From Enterobacterales bacterium (GTDB taxonomy: Bacteria; Pseudomonadota; Gammaproteobacteria; Enterobacterales; Enterobacteriaceae), in contig JAATFX010000034.1 in the NCBI GenBank assembly GCA_015654925.1, forward strand, positions 1-54,901: a DNA stretch of 54,901 bases, given 5' to 3'. A model generated the notes under the pieces. It had not been told where the DNA came from. It ran no database searches and saw only the letters and a program-made list of their open reading frames with translations. The translations under genes and the position numbers were made by a program. Positions 33,090 through 40,928 of this stretch are shown here, piece after piece; position 1 is the first letter of the stretch; each line of letters starts with the position of its first letter.

Positions 33090-34661
33090 TTAATGTTCAG
33101 CTGCGGAAAACTGCCCCACCGCCTGATGCAGTTTACTGACGATCACTTTCTCGGTGACGCGCCTGATGTCATCGTCATTAAAAAAAGCCGAGACATAAAT
33201 AATCGGAATTTTCTGCTCTTCCAGGTGAATGGTGGAAATAACCAAATCAATCTCTTCCTGCTGGCAAAAAGCCAGCATATTGCTGGCGGATACCACGCCG
33301 ACAATGGTCCAGGAAGGGAACGCGCGCAGGATGCGGCTTTTTAATAAATGGGAAGTGCCGACGCCGCTGGAACACACCACCAGAATGCGCTTGCTGGCAA
33401 TTTGCCGTTCCATGGCCGCCTGGAAATGTACCGTCAAATAACCCACCTCATCCCCGGCGATGGGCTGTAGCTGATTGCTGCGGGAAAGTTGCTCCGTGGC
33501 GCGCCCGGTAATTTGATAAATATCATGTAACTCATTTTTGATATCATCCAATAACGGATTACGGATGCGAATGTCGTATTTGAGCCGATTAAGCAGCGGC
33601 CGGATATGGATAAGCAACCCGTCGTACAATAATTTGTCGGTCCGTAAATCAACATTGATTAAATCAGAAAAAATGGCAATCAGGCTCATCGTCAAACGCC
33701 GGGATTCGCCGTCAAAGAATTGATACCTGGCGGCGGGATGATCGGCGCGCTCCTCCATGACAATGCCGGATGAGATGATATATTGATAAATAAACCACAC
33801 TTCATCGGACGGCAGGCGGTGGTCGGCCCGCCGTTCGATTTGCCGGATCATCTTTTGCGCGACGGTAAAAATATGCCGGTCCACCTGCTGGCGCGCCTTG
33901 TCATCTTCTTCCAATGTCAGGGCATTGCCCAACGCCATACGGTGCATCATGATCAGGATATGGGTAAAAATATTAATATAATAGGGTTCCCCCAGCGGAT
34001 ACGAGAGCTGTTGCTCCATGTCCTGCAATAATTGCTGGACGAAATCGACATCGTCCGCGCCGGAATATTGGGTTAACGCCCGGTAGCTGCCGGGATCGAG
34101 GCGCGAATGGTTGACGTTGCCCGGTTCTTTATGGTTCATCACGCCGTTAATCAGCGACACAATCGCCCGGCGCACGTTACTTTCGCTGCCTTCAATATGG
34201 GTGCCGCTTTGGCTGCGGATCAACGTCAGCCCCAGCGGCTGTATCCAGCTTTCGATCAGCTTCAAATCATTGACAATCGACGCGCTGCTGATGAAATAGC
34301 GCTCGGATAATTTGCTAATGGAGGTTTCCCGCGGCGTGTCGCTCAGCAGCTGGGAAGCAATTTTCACCCGGCGCGCGTTATTGACCAGGGCATCGAACCC
34401 CTCGTCGTCAAACACAATCTGCTGGTCGAGCAAGATCCGGCATTGCTCGTCGTCGGCGGTCAATATGATGCCGGCGCCGACTTTTCTCTCCGGGTAGATA
34501 TTCCAGGCCGCCAGGTAGGATTCAACATACTGCATGTCGCGCTGGACGGTTTTTTCGGACACCTCCAGATATTCCGCAATATGTTTAATAGTGACGTGTT
34601 CTTGCCGTTGCAGTAAGTATTTTAATAATCTATTTTGTCGCGAGGTAAGTGGTTGCATCAT
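33090..34661 (-). CDS. PRD-containing transcription activator (BglG/MtlR/LicR type)
   Basis: A 523-residue regulator. The N-terminal HTH_11 (about 6-60) is followed by an Mga-like HTH (about 95-160), then PRD1 (about 185-300) with His234/His240, PRD2 (about 320-415) with His352 and His412, and an EIIB-like domain with Cys430 in VCSSGVGTSHLL. No C-terminal IIA domain is present, so it is shorter than MtlR/LicR proteins. Such proteins are activators switched by PTS phosphorylation at the PRD histidines and the EIIB cysteine. It heads the PTS operon. Confidence 0.87.
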   Translation of the reverse strand: MMQPLTSRQNRLLKYLLQRQEHVTIKHIAEYLEVSEKTVQRDMQYVESYLAAWNIYPERKVGAGIILTADDEQCRILLDQQIVFDDEGFDALVNNARRVKIASQLLSDTPRETSISKLSERYFISSASIVNDLKLIESWIQPLGLTLIRSQSGTHIEGSESNVRRAIVSLINGVMNHKEPGNVNHSRLDPGSYRALTQYSGADDVDFVQQLLQDMEQQLSYPLGEPYYINIFTHILIMMHRMALGNALTLEEDDKARQQVDRHIFTVAQKMIRQIERRADHRLPSDEVWFIYQYIISSGIVMEERADHPAARYQFFDGESRRLTMSLIAIFSDLINVDLRTDKLLYDGLLIHIRPLLNRLKYDIRIRNPLLDDIKNELHDIYQITGRATEQLSRSNQLQPIAGDEVGYLTVHFQAAMERQIASKRILVVCSSGVGTSHLLKSRILRAFPSWTIVGVVSASNMLAFCQQEEIDLVISTIHLEEQKIPIIYVSAFFNDDDIRRVTEKVIVSKLHQAVGQFSAAEH

Positions 34662-34775
34662 ATTACCCTTTCATTATGCGTCAAATTTGCTGGTGATTAT
34701 TTTTTAAGCCTGCGGTTAAAAATCCCCTGTGATTCTTCATTGCCAGAGGAGCACTCCAGCCAATCGATGATTATG

Positions 34776-34804
34776 AATATAGTGGCCATGGAAAATAACA
34801 ACAA
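34776..34804 (-). promoter_or_regulatory. Candidate promoter of the PRD/fructose-PTS operon
   Basis: On the minus strand TTGTTG and TATATT are 17 bases apart, with transcription expected near 34769. The -35 match is moderate and the -10 is good. It lies just downstream of the inverted repeat at 34813-34834. Confidence 0.35.
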
Positions 34805-34812
34805 TACTAAAG

Positions 34813-34834
34813 ATTGTCCGCCTAATTGGACAAT
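34813..34834. promoter_or_regulatory. Inverted repeat ATTGTCC-N8-GGACAAT, candidate PRD-activator site
   Basis: Perfect 7-bp arms with an 8-base spacer, about 150 bases upstream of the PRD gene and directly upstream of a possible promoter. This is where an activator would bind. Assignment to the PRD regulator is by position. Confidence 0.5.
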
Positions 34835-34865
34835 TTTAAAACATCATGCCGCGGGGGTAATTAAT

Positions 34866-34881
34866 TGCGAGTGAGATCACA
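34866..34881. promoter_or_regulatory. CRP-like site upstream of the PRD/fructose-PTS operon
   Basis: On the minus strand TGTGA-N6-TCGCA matches nine of the ten core bases of the CRP consensus (TGTGA-N6-TCACA). It lies upstream of the inverted repeat and candidate promoter, as expected for catabolite control of a PTS operon. Confidence 0.55.
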
Positions 34882-35157
34882 TATTGAATGAGAATATTAT
34901 TGTGACGCCGATCTCGTTTGTGTTTTCGGTCGAGAATCATCGATCGCAGCGCCGCGCCCAGGCTGCGCGGCGACCCACCCGCGGCGGCGCATAATACCCT
35001 CCGCCAGCGGCTGTTATCTTCGCCGCGCGTCGCGGCGCCCGCCGTCGCCAGCGGCTCGCGTCCCTCAGGCGGATACCGCCCGGCCTGGCCGCTTAATGCC
35101 TTTCCCCCGCCCCTCCCTGGCGGACTTTAGCCATGGCCGATAGATTTTGCGTAAATT

Positions 35158-35186
35158 TTGACTATCTTTTACCATTTTTATGTAAT
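35158..35186 (+). promoter_or_regulatory. Sigma-70 promoter of the mannose-type PTS operon
   Basis: TTGACT (35158-35163) and TGTAAT (35181-35186) are 17 bases apart, each one base off consensus. Transcription would start near 35193, inside the palindrome that follows. This is the clearest promoter read by eye in the window. Confidence 0.6.
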
Positions 35187-35192
35187 ATAAAT

Positions 35193-35204
35193 CTGTATAT
35201 ACAG
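35193..35204. promoter_or_regulatory. Operator-like palindrome CTGTATATACAG at the transcription start
   Basis: A perfect 12-bp palindrome starting 6 bases after the -10 element, so a bound protein would block initiation. The GTATATAC core resembles sites of HutC-subfamily GntR repressors, and such a regulator is encoded at the other end of this operon. The spacing rules out a normal LexA box. Confidence 0.6.
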
Positions 35205-35223
35205 CTTAACGGAATCCCTTCTT

Positions 35224-35616
35224 ATGATTACCCTGATAGTAACCGGACATATTCAGTTTGCCAGCGCGATGCAAAGCGTCGTGAATGCCATTGTGGGTGA
35301 AAGCGAACGCACCGCCTGGATTAATTTTGCCGAAGGGGATACCCGCGAACGGCTGGCGGAAAACGTGCGGCAGGTTATCGCCGGCGTACCCGACGGCGCG
35401 GGGATTTTGCTGCTGACCGATGTACCGTCGGGCACGCCGTTTCAAATAGCCCTGACGCTGGGTATGGAGCGTGCGGATATTGCGGTCGTTACCGGCACCA
35501 ATGTCAGCATGATCACCGAAGCGCTATTCGAGCGCGAGAATATGGCGACGGCTGACGAACTGGCTGAGCATGTGGTTGATGCGGGGCAACAGGCCGTTGG
35601 AAAATATCGCCTTTGA
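35224..35616 (+). CDS. PTS mannose-family subunit IIA
   Basis: Cytoplasmic phosphocarrier of 130 residues (EIIA-Man fold). The predicted phosphohistidine is His9 in VTGHIQFA, matching the TGHG segment of AgaF-type proteins. LLLTDVPSGTPF is the conserved second block. The ribosome-binding site is weak (ACGGAAT, about 10 bases upstream). First gene of a five-gene operon with IIB, IIC, IID and a SIS-domain enzyme. Confidence 0.88.
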   Translation: MITLIVTGHIQFASAMQSVVNAIVGESERTAWINFAEGDTRERLAENVRQVIAGVPDGAGILLLTDVPSGTPFQIALTLGMERADIAVVTGTNVSMITEALFERENMATADELAEHVVDAGQQAVGKYRL

Positions 35617-35633
35617 TGAGGAGTTGACTGCTT

Positions 35634-36110
35634 ATGATCTCTTTTGTGCGTATCGACCATCGTTTGCTGCACGGCCAGATCGTGTATTCCTGGCTGAAAA
35701 CCATCGATTTCCAGGCGGTGCTTATTTGTAATGACGCGGTGGCCGAAGATCAAACCCGCCAGCGTTTAATGCAGCTTTCGGTGCCCGATAATAAAAAGTT
35801 CCTGGCGCGCGGCATAACCGCCACCGCCGCTATCCTCAACAATCCCAAAAACCAGCCGGTGAAGTTTTTCATCATTTTGGAAAATTTGCAGGATACCGCC
35901 GCGCTGGTGGCGCAGGTACCGGGGATTGACAGCCTGAACCTGGGCAGTATCAAAAAATCCGAAGGCGCGGTGAAAATGTCCAATTCGGTATTTTTAACGC
36001 CGGAAGACAAAGCGCTGCTGCTCGACTTTCATCGCCAGCAGATCAAGCTGGATGTCCGCCAGCTTGCCAATGACGAGCCTATCGATATTTATCCTCGGCT
36101 TTCACGTTAA
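35634..36110 (+). CDS. PTS mannose-family subunit IIB
   Basis: Cytoplasmic phosphocarrier of 158 residues. The phosphorylated histidine is His13 in the family start FVRIDHRLLHGQIVYSW. It transfers phosphate from IIA to the sugar at the IIC-IID channel. GAGG lies upstream of the ATG. The position between IIA and IIC is the usual order in the family. Confidence 0.9.
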   Translation: MISFVRIDHRLLHGQIVYSWLKTIDFQAVLICNDAVAEDQTRQRLMQLSVPDNKKFLARGITATAAILNNPKNQPVKFFIILENLQDTAALVAQVPGIDSLNLGSIKKSEGAVKMSNSVFLTPEDKALLLDFHRQQIKLDVRQLANDEPIDIYPRLSR

Positions 36111-36119
36111 GGAGTGGAA

Positions 36120-36911
36120 ATGGACATAGCGACACTGCCCATCCTGCCGGCGTTCCTGGTTTCGCTGGTGACGCTGCTGGGCTATTGCGATTATGTATTC
36201 GCCGGTTCGATGCTGAACCGCCCGCTGGTATTGGCGCCGCTGGTGGGATGGGTGCTCGGCGATATTAACGCGGGCATTCTTATGGGCGCCAGCCTGGAAC
36301 TGGTATTTATGGGCGTGGTGACCATCGGTTCCGCCACCCCGCCCGACACGGTTACCGGCTCGGTGCTGGGCACCGCGCTGGCCATCATGACCCACCAGGG
36401 CGTGGAAATCGCGCTGACGCTGGCGCTGCCGATTTCCATGTTGACCCAATCGCTGAAGATCTTTATTTATACCCTGCGATCGTCGCGTATGTCGAAAGCC
36501 ATGCGCCTGGCGGAGCAGGGAAATTACCGGGCCATGGAGCGCATGCACTGGGGGCTGTTTTTCCTGCTGGCCATTCCCATGATGCTGGTGACCTGGTTTA
36601 CCGTCATGCTCGGGCCCAACGCGGTGCGCCAGGTCTTGGGTTATGTACCGCAGGTGGTCATGGACGGCATTGCCGCCGCATCGCAGATTCTGCCGGCCAT
36701 TGGTTTCGCGCTCCTGCTTAAGCTGCTGTGGAATAAAAGCATCATTGCCTTCTTTTACCTGGGCTTTCTACTGTCCACGCTATTCCATACCTCGATTCTG
36801 GGCATCGCCTTATTGGGCGCCATTATCGCGCTGGTTATGACGCAAAACGGCGCCAAGCCCAATAAAAATAACCCAACCGACGATGACGGGGAGATTACCA
36901 TTTATGAGTAA
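36120..36911 (+). CDS. PTS mannose-family subunit IIC
   Basis: Inner-membrane sugar-channel subunit, about 263 residues, of the ManY/AgaW family. The conserved segment VLGDINAGILMGASLELVFMG is present in the N-terminal third. The ATG at 36120 is preferred since AGGAG lies 5 bases upstream; a GTG 2 codons earlier overlaps that site. The gene ends inside the start of IID (8-base overlap). Confidence 0.88.
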   Translation: MDIATLPILPAFLVSLVTLLGYCDYVFAGSMLNRPLVLAPLVGWVLGDINAGILMGASLELVFMGVVTIGSATPPDTVTGSVLGTALAIMTHQGVEIALTLALPISMLTQSLKIFIYTLRSSRMSKAMRLAEQGNYRAMERMHWGLFFLLAIPMMLVTWFTVMLGPNAVRQVLGYVPQVVMDGIAAASQILPAIGFALLLKLLWNKSIIAFFYLGFLLSTLFHTSILGIALLGAIIALVMTQNGAKPNKNNPTDDDGEITIYE

Positions 36912-37722
36912 CCAGTCGGATAAACGCGCCGATAACGGCATGCTGCGGCGTATTTTCTTTCGCTCCTGCGCGCTGGAGCTGTCTTATAATTATGAAAAAA
37001 TGCAGGCGCTCGGGGTGTGTTATTGCATGATGCCGGCGCTGAAACGCTTTTATGGCCGCGATTCCCCGGAGTTTACCCAGGCGTTGATGCGGCATATGGC
37101 ATTATTTAATATCACTCCGGCCATGGTGCCGTTCGTCCTGGGGATCAGCGCCTCCCTGGAACAGGAAAAAAGCCGTAATCCCGCCATGGACGAGGGTATT
37201 ATCAACCGGCTGAAAACCTCGTTGATGGGGCCGCTGTCCGGCATCGGCGATTCGTTCTTCTGGGGGACGTTCCGGATTATCGCCGCCGGCATCGGCATCA
37301 GTATGGCCCAAAGCGGTTCCATACTCGGACCAATCATTTTTTTCCTGCTGTTTAACCTGCCCAACATACTGGTGCGGTGGTTTGGTTTAAAACTGGGTTT
37401 TTCGCTGGGAACCAAATTGATCGATCGCATGGCTGATAGCAATATCATGGATCGGGTTAATAAAGTTTTCGGGATTATCGGTTTAATGTGCGTGGGCGGC
37501 ATGACCGCCACCATGGTGGACCTCAAGTTGGCGTTGAATTTCAGTATGGCCGGCGCCGAAGTCAGTATTCAGCATATTATCGATGAGATCCTGCCCAATT
37601 TATTGCCCTTGGGGATAACGCTGCTTTGTTATCGGTTTATTCAAAAAGGTATATCGGTTAATAAAATATTAATCGGTTTGGTGGTTTTCGGTATCGCCGG
37701 TAAAGCCATCGGATTAATTTAA
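36904..37722 (+). CDS. PTS mannose-family subunit IID
   Basis: Inner-membrane subunit of the ManZ family, about 272 residues. The N-terminal cytoplasmic part has the family block RSCALELSYNYEKMQALG, followed by LMGPLSGIGDSFFWGTFR. The chosen ATG has GGGGAG about 10 bases upstream, inside the end of the IIC gene; an in-frame ATG 7 codons earlier has no ribosome-binding site. It pairs with IIC to form the sugar channel. Confidence 0.88.
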   Translation: MSNQSDKRADNGMLRRIFFRSCALELSYNYEKMQALGVCYCMMPALKRFYGRDSPEFTQALMRHMALFNITPAMVPFVLGISASLEQEKSRNPAMDEGIINRLKTSLMGPLSGIGDSFFWGTFRIIAAGIGISMAQSGSILGPIIFFLLFNLPNILVRWFGLKLGFSLGTKLIDRMADSNIMDRVNKVFGIIGLMCVGGMTATMVDLKLALNFSMAGAEVSIQHIIDEILPNLLPLGITLLCYRFIQKGISVNKILIGLVVFGIAGKAIGLI

Positions 37723-37737
37723 CGAGGAAATAACCCT

Positions 37738-38796
37738 ATGTTGACTATGCTTGATTATATTGAGCAGCAGCCCGCTATTCTCAAAAACATGACCAGCGCA
37801 CATTTTCGCGATCGGGTCGTCGATGCGGTAAATAAAATAACCGACGGCAAAGATCGCCGGAATTGTAAACTGGTGCTGATAGGATCGGGTACGTCTTATA
37901 ATGCCGCCGTAGCGGCATCCCACTCCATTAGCGTCGAGACGGAAATTCATTTTCCTTATCATTTTACCGAATACGTCTCCCTTGAGGCTTATGACGACAA
38001 TGCCCTGTTCGTTTTTATCTCACAGGGCGGGAAAAGCCTTTCCACCTACCGGGCGCTGGAGAAGGTGCGCGCCTGGCAGGGAACGCGTTTCGCCACGCTG
38101 GCGCTGGTGGGCGAGCCCGATACGCCGCTGGCGCTGTTGGCGGACGGGCAACTGCCCTTTGGCTGCGGGCCGGAGGAAGTGATTTACCGCACCAAGGGTT
38201 TTACGTCGTCGCTCCTGACGCTGATTCTGCTGGGGGAAGCGCTGGCCGGACCGCGCCACCCTTCGGTGGCGCAGGAATACGCCGCCGCCTGCGACCTGCT
38301 GGGGCCGTGGATTGAGCAATCAAAACATTTTTTCACTACCCACCGGACGGAGTTGCACGATCTCAGTTCGCTGATGTTTATCGGCAGCGGCCCCAATGCC
38401 ATCGTGGCGCTGGAAGGGTCGCTCAAAGCCATTGAAACCGTGCGCCGTCCCGCCATGTGCTTCGACCTGGAAGAGTTTATCCACGGGCCGCAAAATGCGG
38501 TGGAGGATAGTACGGCGCTGGTGATCGTGGAAAATCTGCAGGATAACGGCGATAAGGCCTACATACTGTTTAAAACGCTGCGTCAATTGGGTAAACGCGC
38601 CTACCTGATCGCCGCCCGGCCGCCGCGCGAATTCGCCGACTTCAGCCTGACCCGCCCGGTGACCGCCATTGATGAGCTGACGGCGGTGATCCCGCTGCAG
38701 GTGCTGAGTTATCTTACCGCCTGCGATATCGGCGTGGATCTGACCCGGCGCGGTTTTGCCGAACTGACCCAGGTCATCGCCAAAGCGCTGCCGTAG
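37738..38796 (+). CDS. SIS-domain sugar isomerase/deglycase (FrlB/GlmS-isomerase-like)
   Basis: Cytoplasmic enzyme of 352 residues with two SIS domains (about 25-165 and 205-330). The first has IGSGTSYNAA, the phosphate/sugar-binding start, and the second has FIGSGPNAIVALEGSLKAIE. Glu246 and His249 in EEFIHGP match the catalytic region of fructoselysine-6-phosphate deglycases and of the GlmS isomerase domain. There is no glutaminase domain. Next to a mannose-family PTS this suggests a phosphorylated Amadori product or amino sugar as substrate, as in the gfr and dga systems (inference). GAGG precedes the ATG. Confidence 0.82.
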   Translation: MLTMLDYIEQQPAILKNMTSAHFRDRVVDAVNKITDGKDRRNCKLVLIGSGTSYNAAVAASHSISVETEIHFPYHFTEYVSLEAYDDNALFVFISQGGKSLSTYRALEKVRAWQGTRFATLALVGEPDTPLALLADGQLPFGCGPEEVIYRTKGFTSSLLTLILLGEALAGPRHPSVAQEYAAACDLLGPWIEQSKHFFTTHRTELHDLSSLMFIGSGPNAIVALEGSLKAIETVRRPAMCFDLEEFIHGPQNAVEDSTALVIVENLQDNGDKAYILFKTLRQLGKRAYLIAARPPREFADFSLTRPVTAIDELTAVIPLQVLSYLTACDIGVDLTRRGFAELTQVIAKALP

Positions 38797-38808
38797 ACGC
38801 GCGCGGCG

Positions 38809-39528
38809 TTAATGACGGCGGGCGATCTGGGTGATTTTCAGGTATTTGGGGTTGGTGATCGAGGTATTGAATTCGAACGCCACCCCATCGGCCAGCTTAC
38901 CCACTTCGGTCTGGCATAATACCGGCTGCAATTTTTCCAGCCCCAGCAGGCGGGTGGTTTCTTCGTCGCTGACCAGTATCGGCTCCAGCGTCAGGCGGCT
39001 TTCGGCGACGCGCTGCCCGGTGCGCGACTCCACGTATTCATATTTGGATTGTTCCAGCGCCGCGGGGGAAAGGTCTGGAAACAGCCGCGCGGGCATATAA
39101 AAATTCTCCAGGGTTACCGGTTGCTCGTCAAAGGAAATCAGCCGGCGGATATGAAACACCGGGCTGGCCGGCGCAATCTCCAGTTTATAGGATACGCGCT
39201 GGCTGCACTGTTCGATCAGCTCAAGGGTCAGCACCTTGCGATGGATCTGCTTGCCCACCTGGGCGGCCCGTTCGGCATGGCTGCTCAAATAATGATAGTG
39301 GGTTTGCTTGAACGACTCGCCGCTGCCGACAAACACCCCCGACCCATTCACCCGATATAAAATACCTTCATCGATAAGCCGCCGGGTGGCTTCCCGCACC
39401 GTTCCGCGGCTGACCCCCAAATCCCGCGCCAGGGCGCTTTCGCTCAATAGGCGATCGCCTTCGGTTAAATTTTGCTGGCGGATAAGATTGCGCAAATAAC
39501 TGACCAATGCTTCTTTCTTCGTATTCAC
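38809..39528 (-). CDS. GntR-family regulator, HutC subfamily (UTRA domain)
   Basis: Transcription regulator of about 240 residues. The N-terminal GntR winged HTH (about 1-70) contains LSESALARDLGVSRGTVREATRRL, followed by a UTRA effector domain (about 85-235). I chose the GTG at 39528 because AAGGAG lies 8 bases upstream; a GTG 2 codons earlier is too close to that site. It is convergent with the mannose-type PTS operon, 12 bases from its last gene. It probably represses that operon through the palindrome at 35193-35204. Confidence 0.85.
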   Translation of the reverse strand: MNTKKEALVSYLRNLIRQQNLTEGDRLLSESALARDLGVSRGTVREATRRLIDEGILYRVNGSGVFVGSGESFKQTHYHYLSSHAERAAQVGKQIHRKVLTLELIEQCSQRVSYKLEIAPASPVFHIRRLISFDEQPVTLENFYMPARLFPDLSPAALEQSKYEYVESRTGQRVAESRLTLEPILVSDEETTRLLGLEKLQPVLCQTEVGKLADGVAFEFNTSITNPKYLKITQIARRH

Positions 39529-39814
39529 CCGCACAACTCCTTTATTGGCGTAATAGGCCGGTGATTACCCGGCGGCGCAAAGTCAATCAGGGATGGTTCC
39601 CATTGGGCGCAATGCGTGGTAATGAGCCGGATTATAACCTGAACCGGCGGATAGGGGGCAGAGAAATGACCGCCGCGTCGCGTTCGTTGCCGTGCCATAA
39701 GGCCGCCGTTGGCAATTAGTTAGTTAATTATGTTCTTTGACATTTTTTACCTTACCCGCCGACAATCTCCGCGGGCGGATGGCAATCCGCGAAAAGCGAT
39801 GGCCGATACTGAAT

Positions 39815-40699
39815 ATGACGAATACTGAAAGTCTGGATATTGAATTATTAAGAACCTTTGTGGCGGTGGCGGATTTGCAAACCTTTTCCCGGGCGGGCGC
39901 CCAGGTCGGCCGCACCCAGGGAGCCGTCACCCAGCAGATGCAGCGGCTGGAAACGCTGGTGGGCGCCACCTTGTTTCAAAAAGAAGGGCGCAATAAGCAG
40001 CTCACCCAGCAGGGCCGGCAATTACTAAGCTACGCGCGCGATCTGTTGATCCTCAACGATGACGCCTTCCGATCGCTGAAAGACAGCCGGTTTTCCGGCG
40101 TGCTGCGCATCGGTTCCCCGCACGATGTATCGGAAACGCTGCTGCCCCCGCTATTAAGCCATATCGCCCGCTGGGCGCCGAAATTGAGTCTGGAACTGGA
40201 CGTCGGGCGCAGTCCGTTTTTAATGGAAGCGCTGCACCGGGGCGAAATCGACATGACCATTTCCACCCGGCTGGACCCGGCGCTGGACGGCATTTTGCTG
40301 CGCACCTCCCCCACCGTCTGGGTATGCGCCGCCCAGTATGTGCATGTGCCGCAGGAGCCGCTGCCGCTGGTGCTGGCGGATTATCCCAGCATCTTCCGCC
40401 GGGTGGCGGTGGAGGCGCTGGATGCGGCCCAGGTGCGCTGGCACCAGGCTTACACCACCTCCAATTTGCTGGGCATCAAAGCGGCCATCAAAGCGCGCCT
40501 GGGCATCACCGCGCGCAGCATCGAGATGCTGGACGGCGATATGCGCGTGCTCGGCGAAGGGGACGGTTTGCCGCGCCTGCCGGACACGCAGTTTTATCTG
40601 TGGTGCCGCCCGGGCAGCGGCAATACCCTGGTGCGGCAGGCGTTCGACGTGCTGGCCAACAGCCTGGCGGGGCAAAAACGGCTGCATGCCAATCGATAA
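39815..40699 (+). CDS. LysR-family regulator (LrhA/PecT-like HTH)
   Basis: Transcription regulator of about 294 residues. The HTH region DLQTFSRAGAQVGRTQGAVTQQMQRLE is in the first 60 residues and closely follows LrhA/PecT-type sequences; the effector domain has LRIGSPHDVSETLLPPLL. The start is chosen as the ATG before TNTESLDIELLRTF because LysR proteins normally begin about 10 residues before the HTH; two in-frame starts exist up to 26 codons upstream. It precedes the monooxygenase-transporter operon on the same strand and may control it. Confidence 0.8.
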   Translation: MTNTESLDIELLRTFVAVADLQTFSRAGAQVGRTQGAVTQQMQRLETLVGATLFQKEGRNKQLTQQGRQLLSYARDLLILNDDAFRSLKDSRFSGVLRIGSPHDVSETLLPPLLSHIARWAPKLSLELDVGRSPFLMEALHRGEIDMTISTRLDPALDGILLRTSPTVWVCAAQYVHVPQEPLPLVLADYPSIFRRVAVEALDAAQVRWHQAYTTSNLLGIKAAIKARLGITARSIEMLDGDMRVLGEGDGLPRLPDTQFYLWCRPGSGNTLVRQAFDVLANSLAGQKRLHANR

Positions 40700-40781
40700 T
40701 CGATAAAGGAATCGTTAAGGGAAATAAATTTATCCATTAGCATTCCGGATGTTTATCGGCGGCGGACAGCCGGGCCGATTT

Positions 40782-40802
40782 TGTTTTTATTTAATAAAAA
40801 CA
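40782..40802. promoter_or_regulatory. 21-base AT palindrome upstream of the monooxygenase operon
   Basis: TGTTTTTATT-T-AATAAAAACA is a perfect inverted repeat with 10-bp arms, 83 bases after the LysR stop. It may be an operator or a weak bidirectional terminator; the arms are AT-only apart from the outermost pairs, so a stable RNA hairpin is unlikely. Confidence 0.4.
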
Positions 40803-40836
40803 TCTGGTTAATAAAAATATTTTCCATGCCGATCGT

Positions 40837-40859
40837 TTTATGCGGTAAAAACGCATAAA
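40837..40859. promoter_or_regulatory. Inverted repeat TTTATGCG-N7-CGCATAAA, candidate LysR operator
   Basis: Perfect 8-bp arms with a 7-base spacer, about 70 bases upstream of the monooxygenase start. The arm content and T-N-A spacing suit a LysR-type activator such as the one just upstream, or a sulfur regulator of the CysB/Cbl kind. Which one cannot be told here. Confidence 0.45.
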
Positions 40860-40928
40860 TATATCCGTTATTCGCATTTTCCGCTTTTCCCGGCCGCCTC
40901 TAGTATTGCTTCACCTTAAAAAAGGCCA

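Larger units (their letters stand above)
34662..35223. other. Divergent intergenic region between the two PTS operons
   Basis: A gene-free stretch of about 560 bases. The left third (to about 34900) is AT-rich and holds a CRP-like site and an inverted repeat for the leftward PRD operon. The middle (about 34920-35130) is GC-rich and unremarkable; a 70-codon open frame there has a random, Arg/Pro/Ala-rich composition and is not supported as a gene. The right end is AT-rich again and holds a clear promoter and palindrome for the rightward mannose-type PTS operon. Confidence 0.6.

Noticed and set aside
34918..35130. Small plus-strand gene in the region between the PTS operons
   Set aside because: No ribosome-binding site, random Arg/Pro/Ala-rich product, no recognisable feature.
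35135..35152. Sigma-54 promoter for the mannose-family PTS (TGGCC...TTGC)
   Set aside because: The GG and GC elements are 12 bases apart instead of 10, and no LevR-type activator gene is present. A good sigma-70 promoter lies just downstream.
35193..35204. CTGTATATACAG as a LexA (SOS) box
   Set aside because: LexA needs CTGT-N8-ACAG; here only four bases separate the halves. The nearby HutC-type regulator is a better partner.
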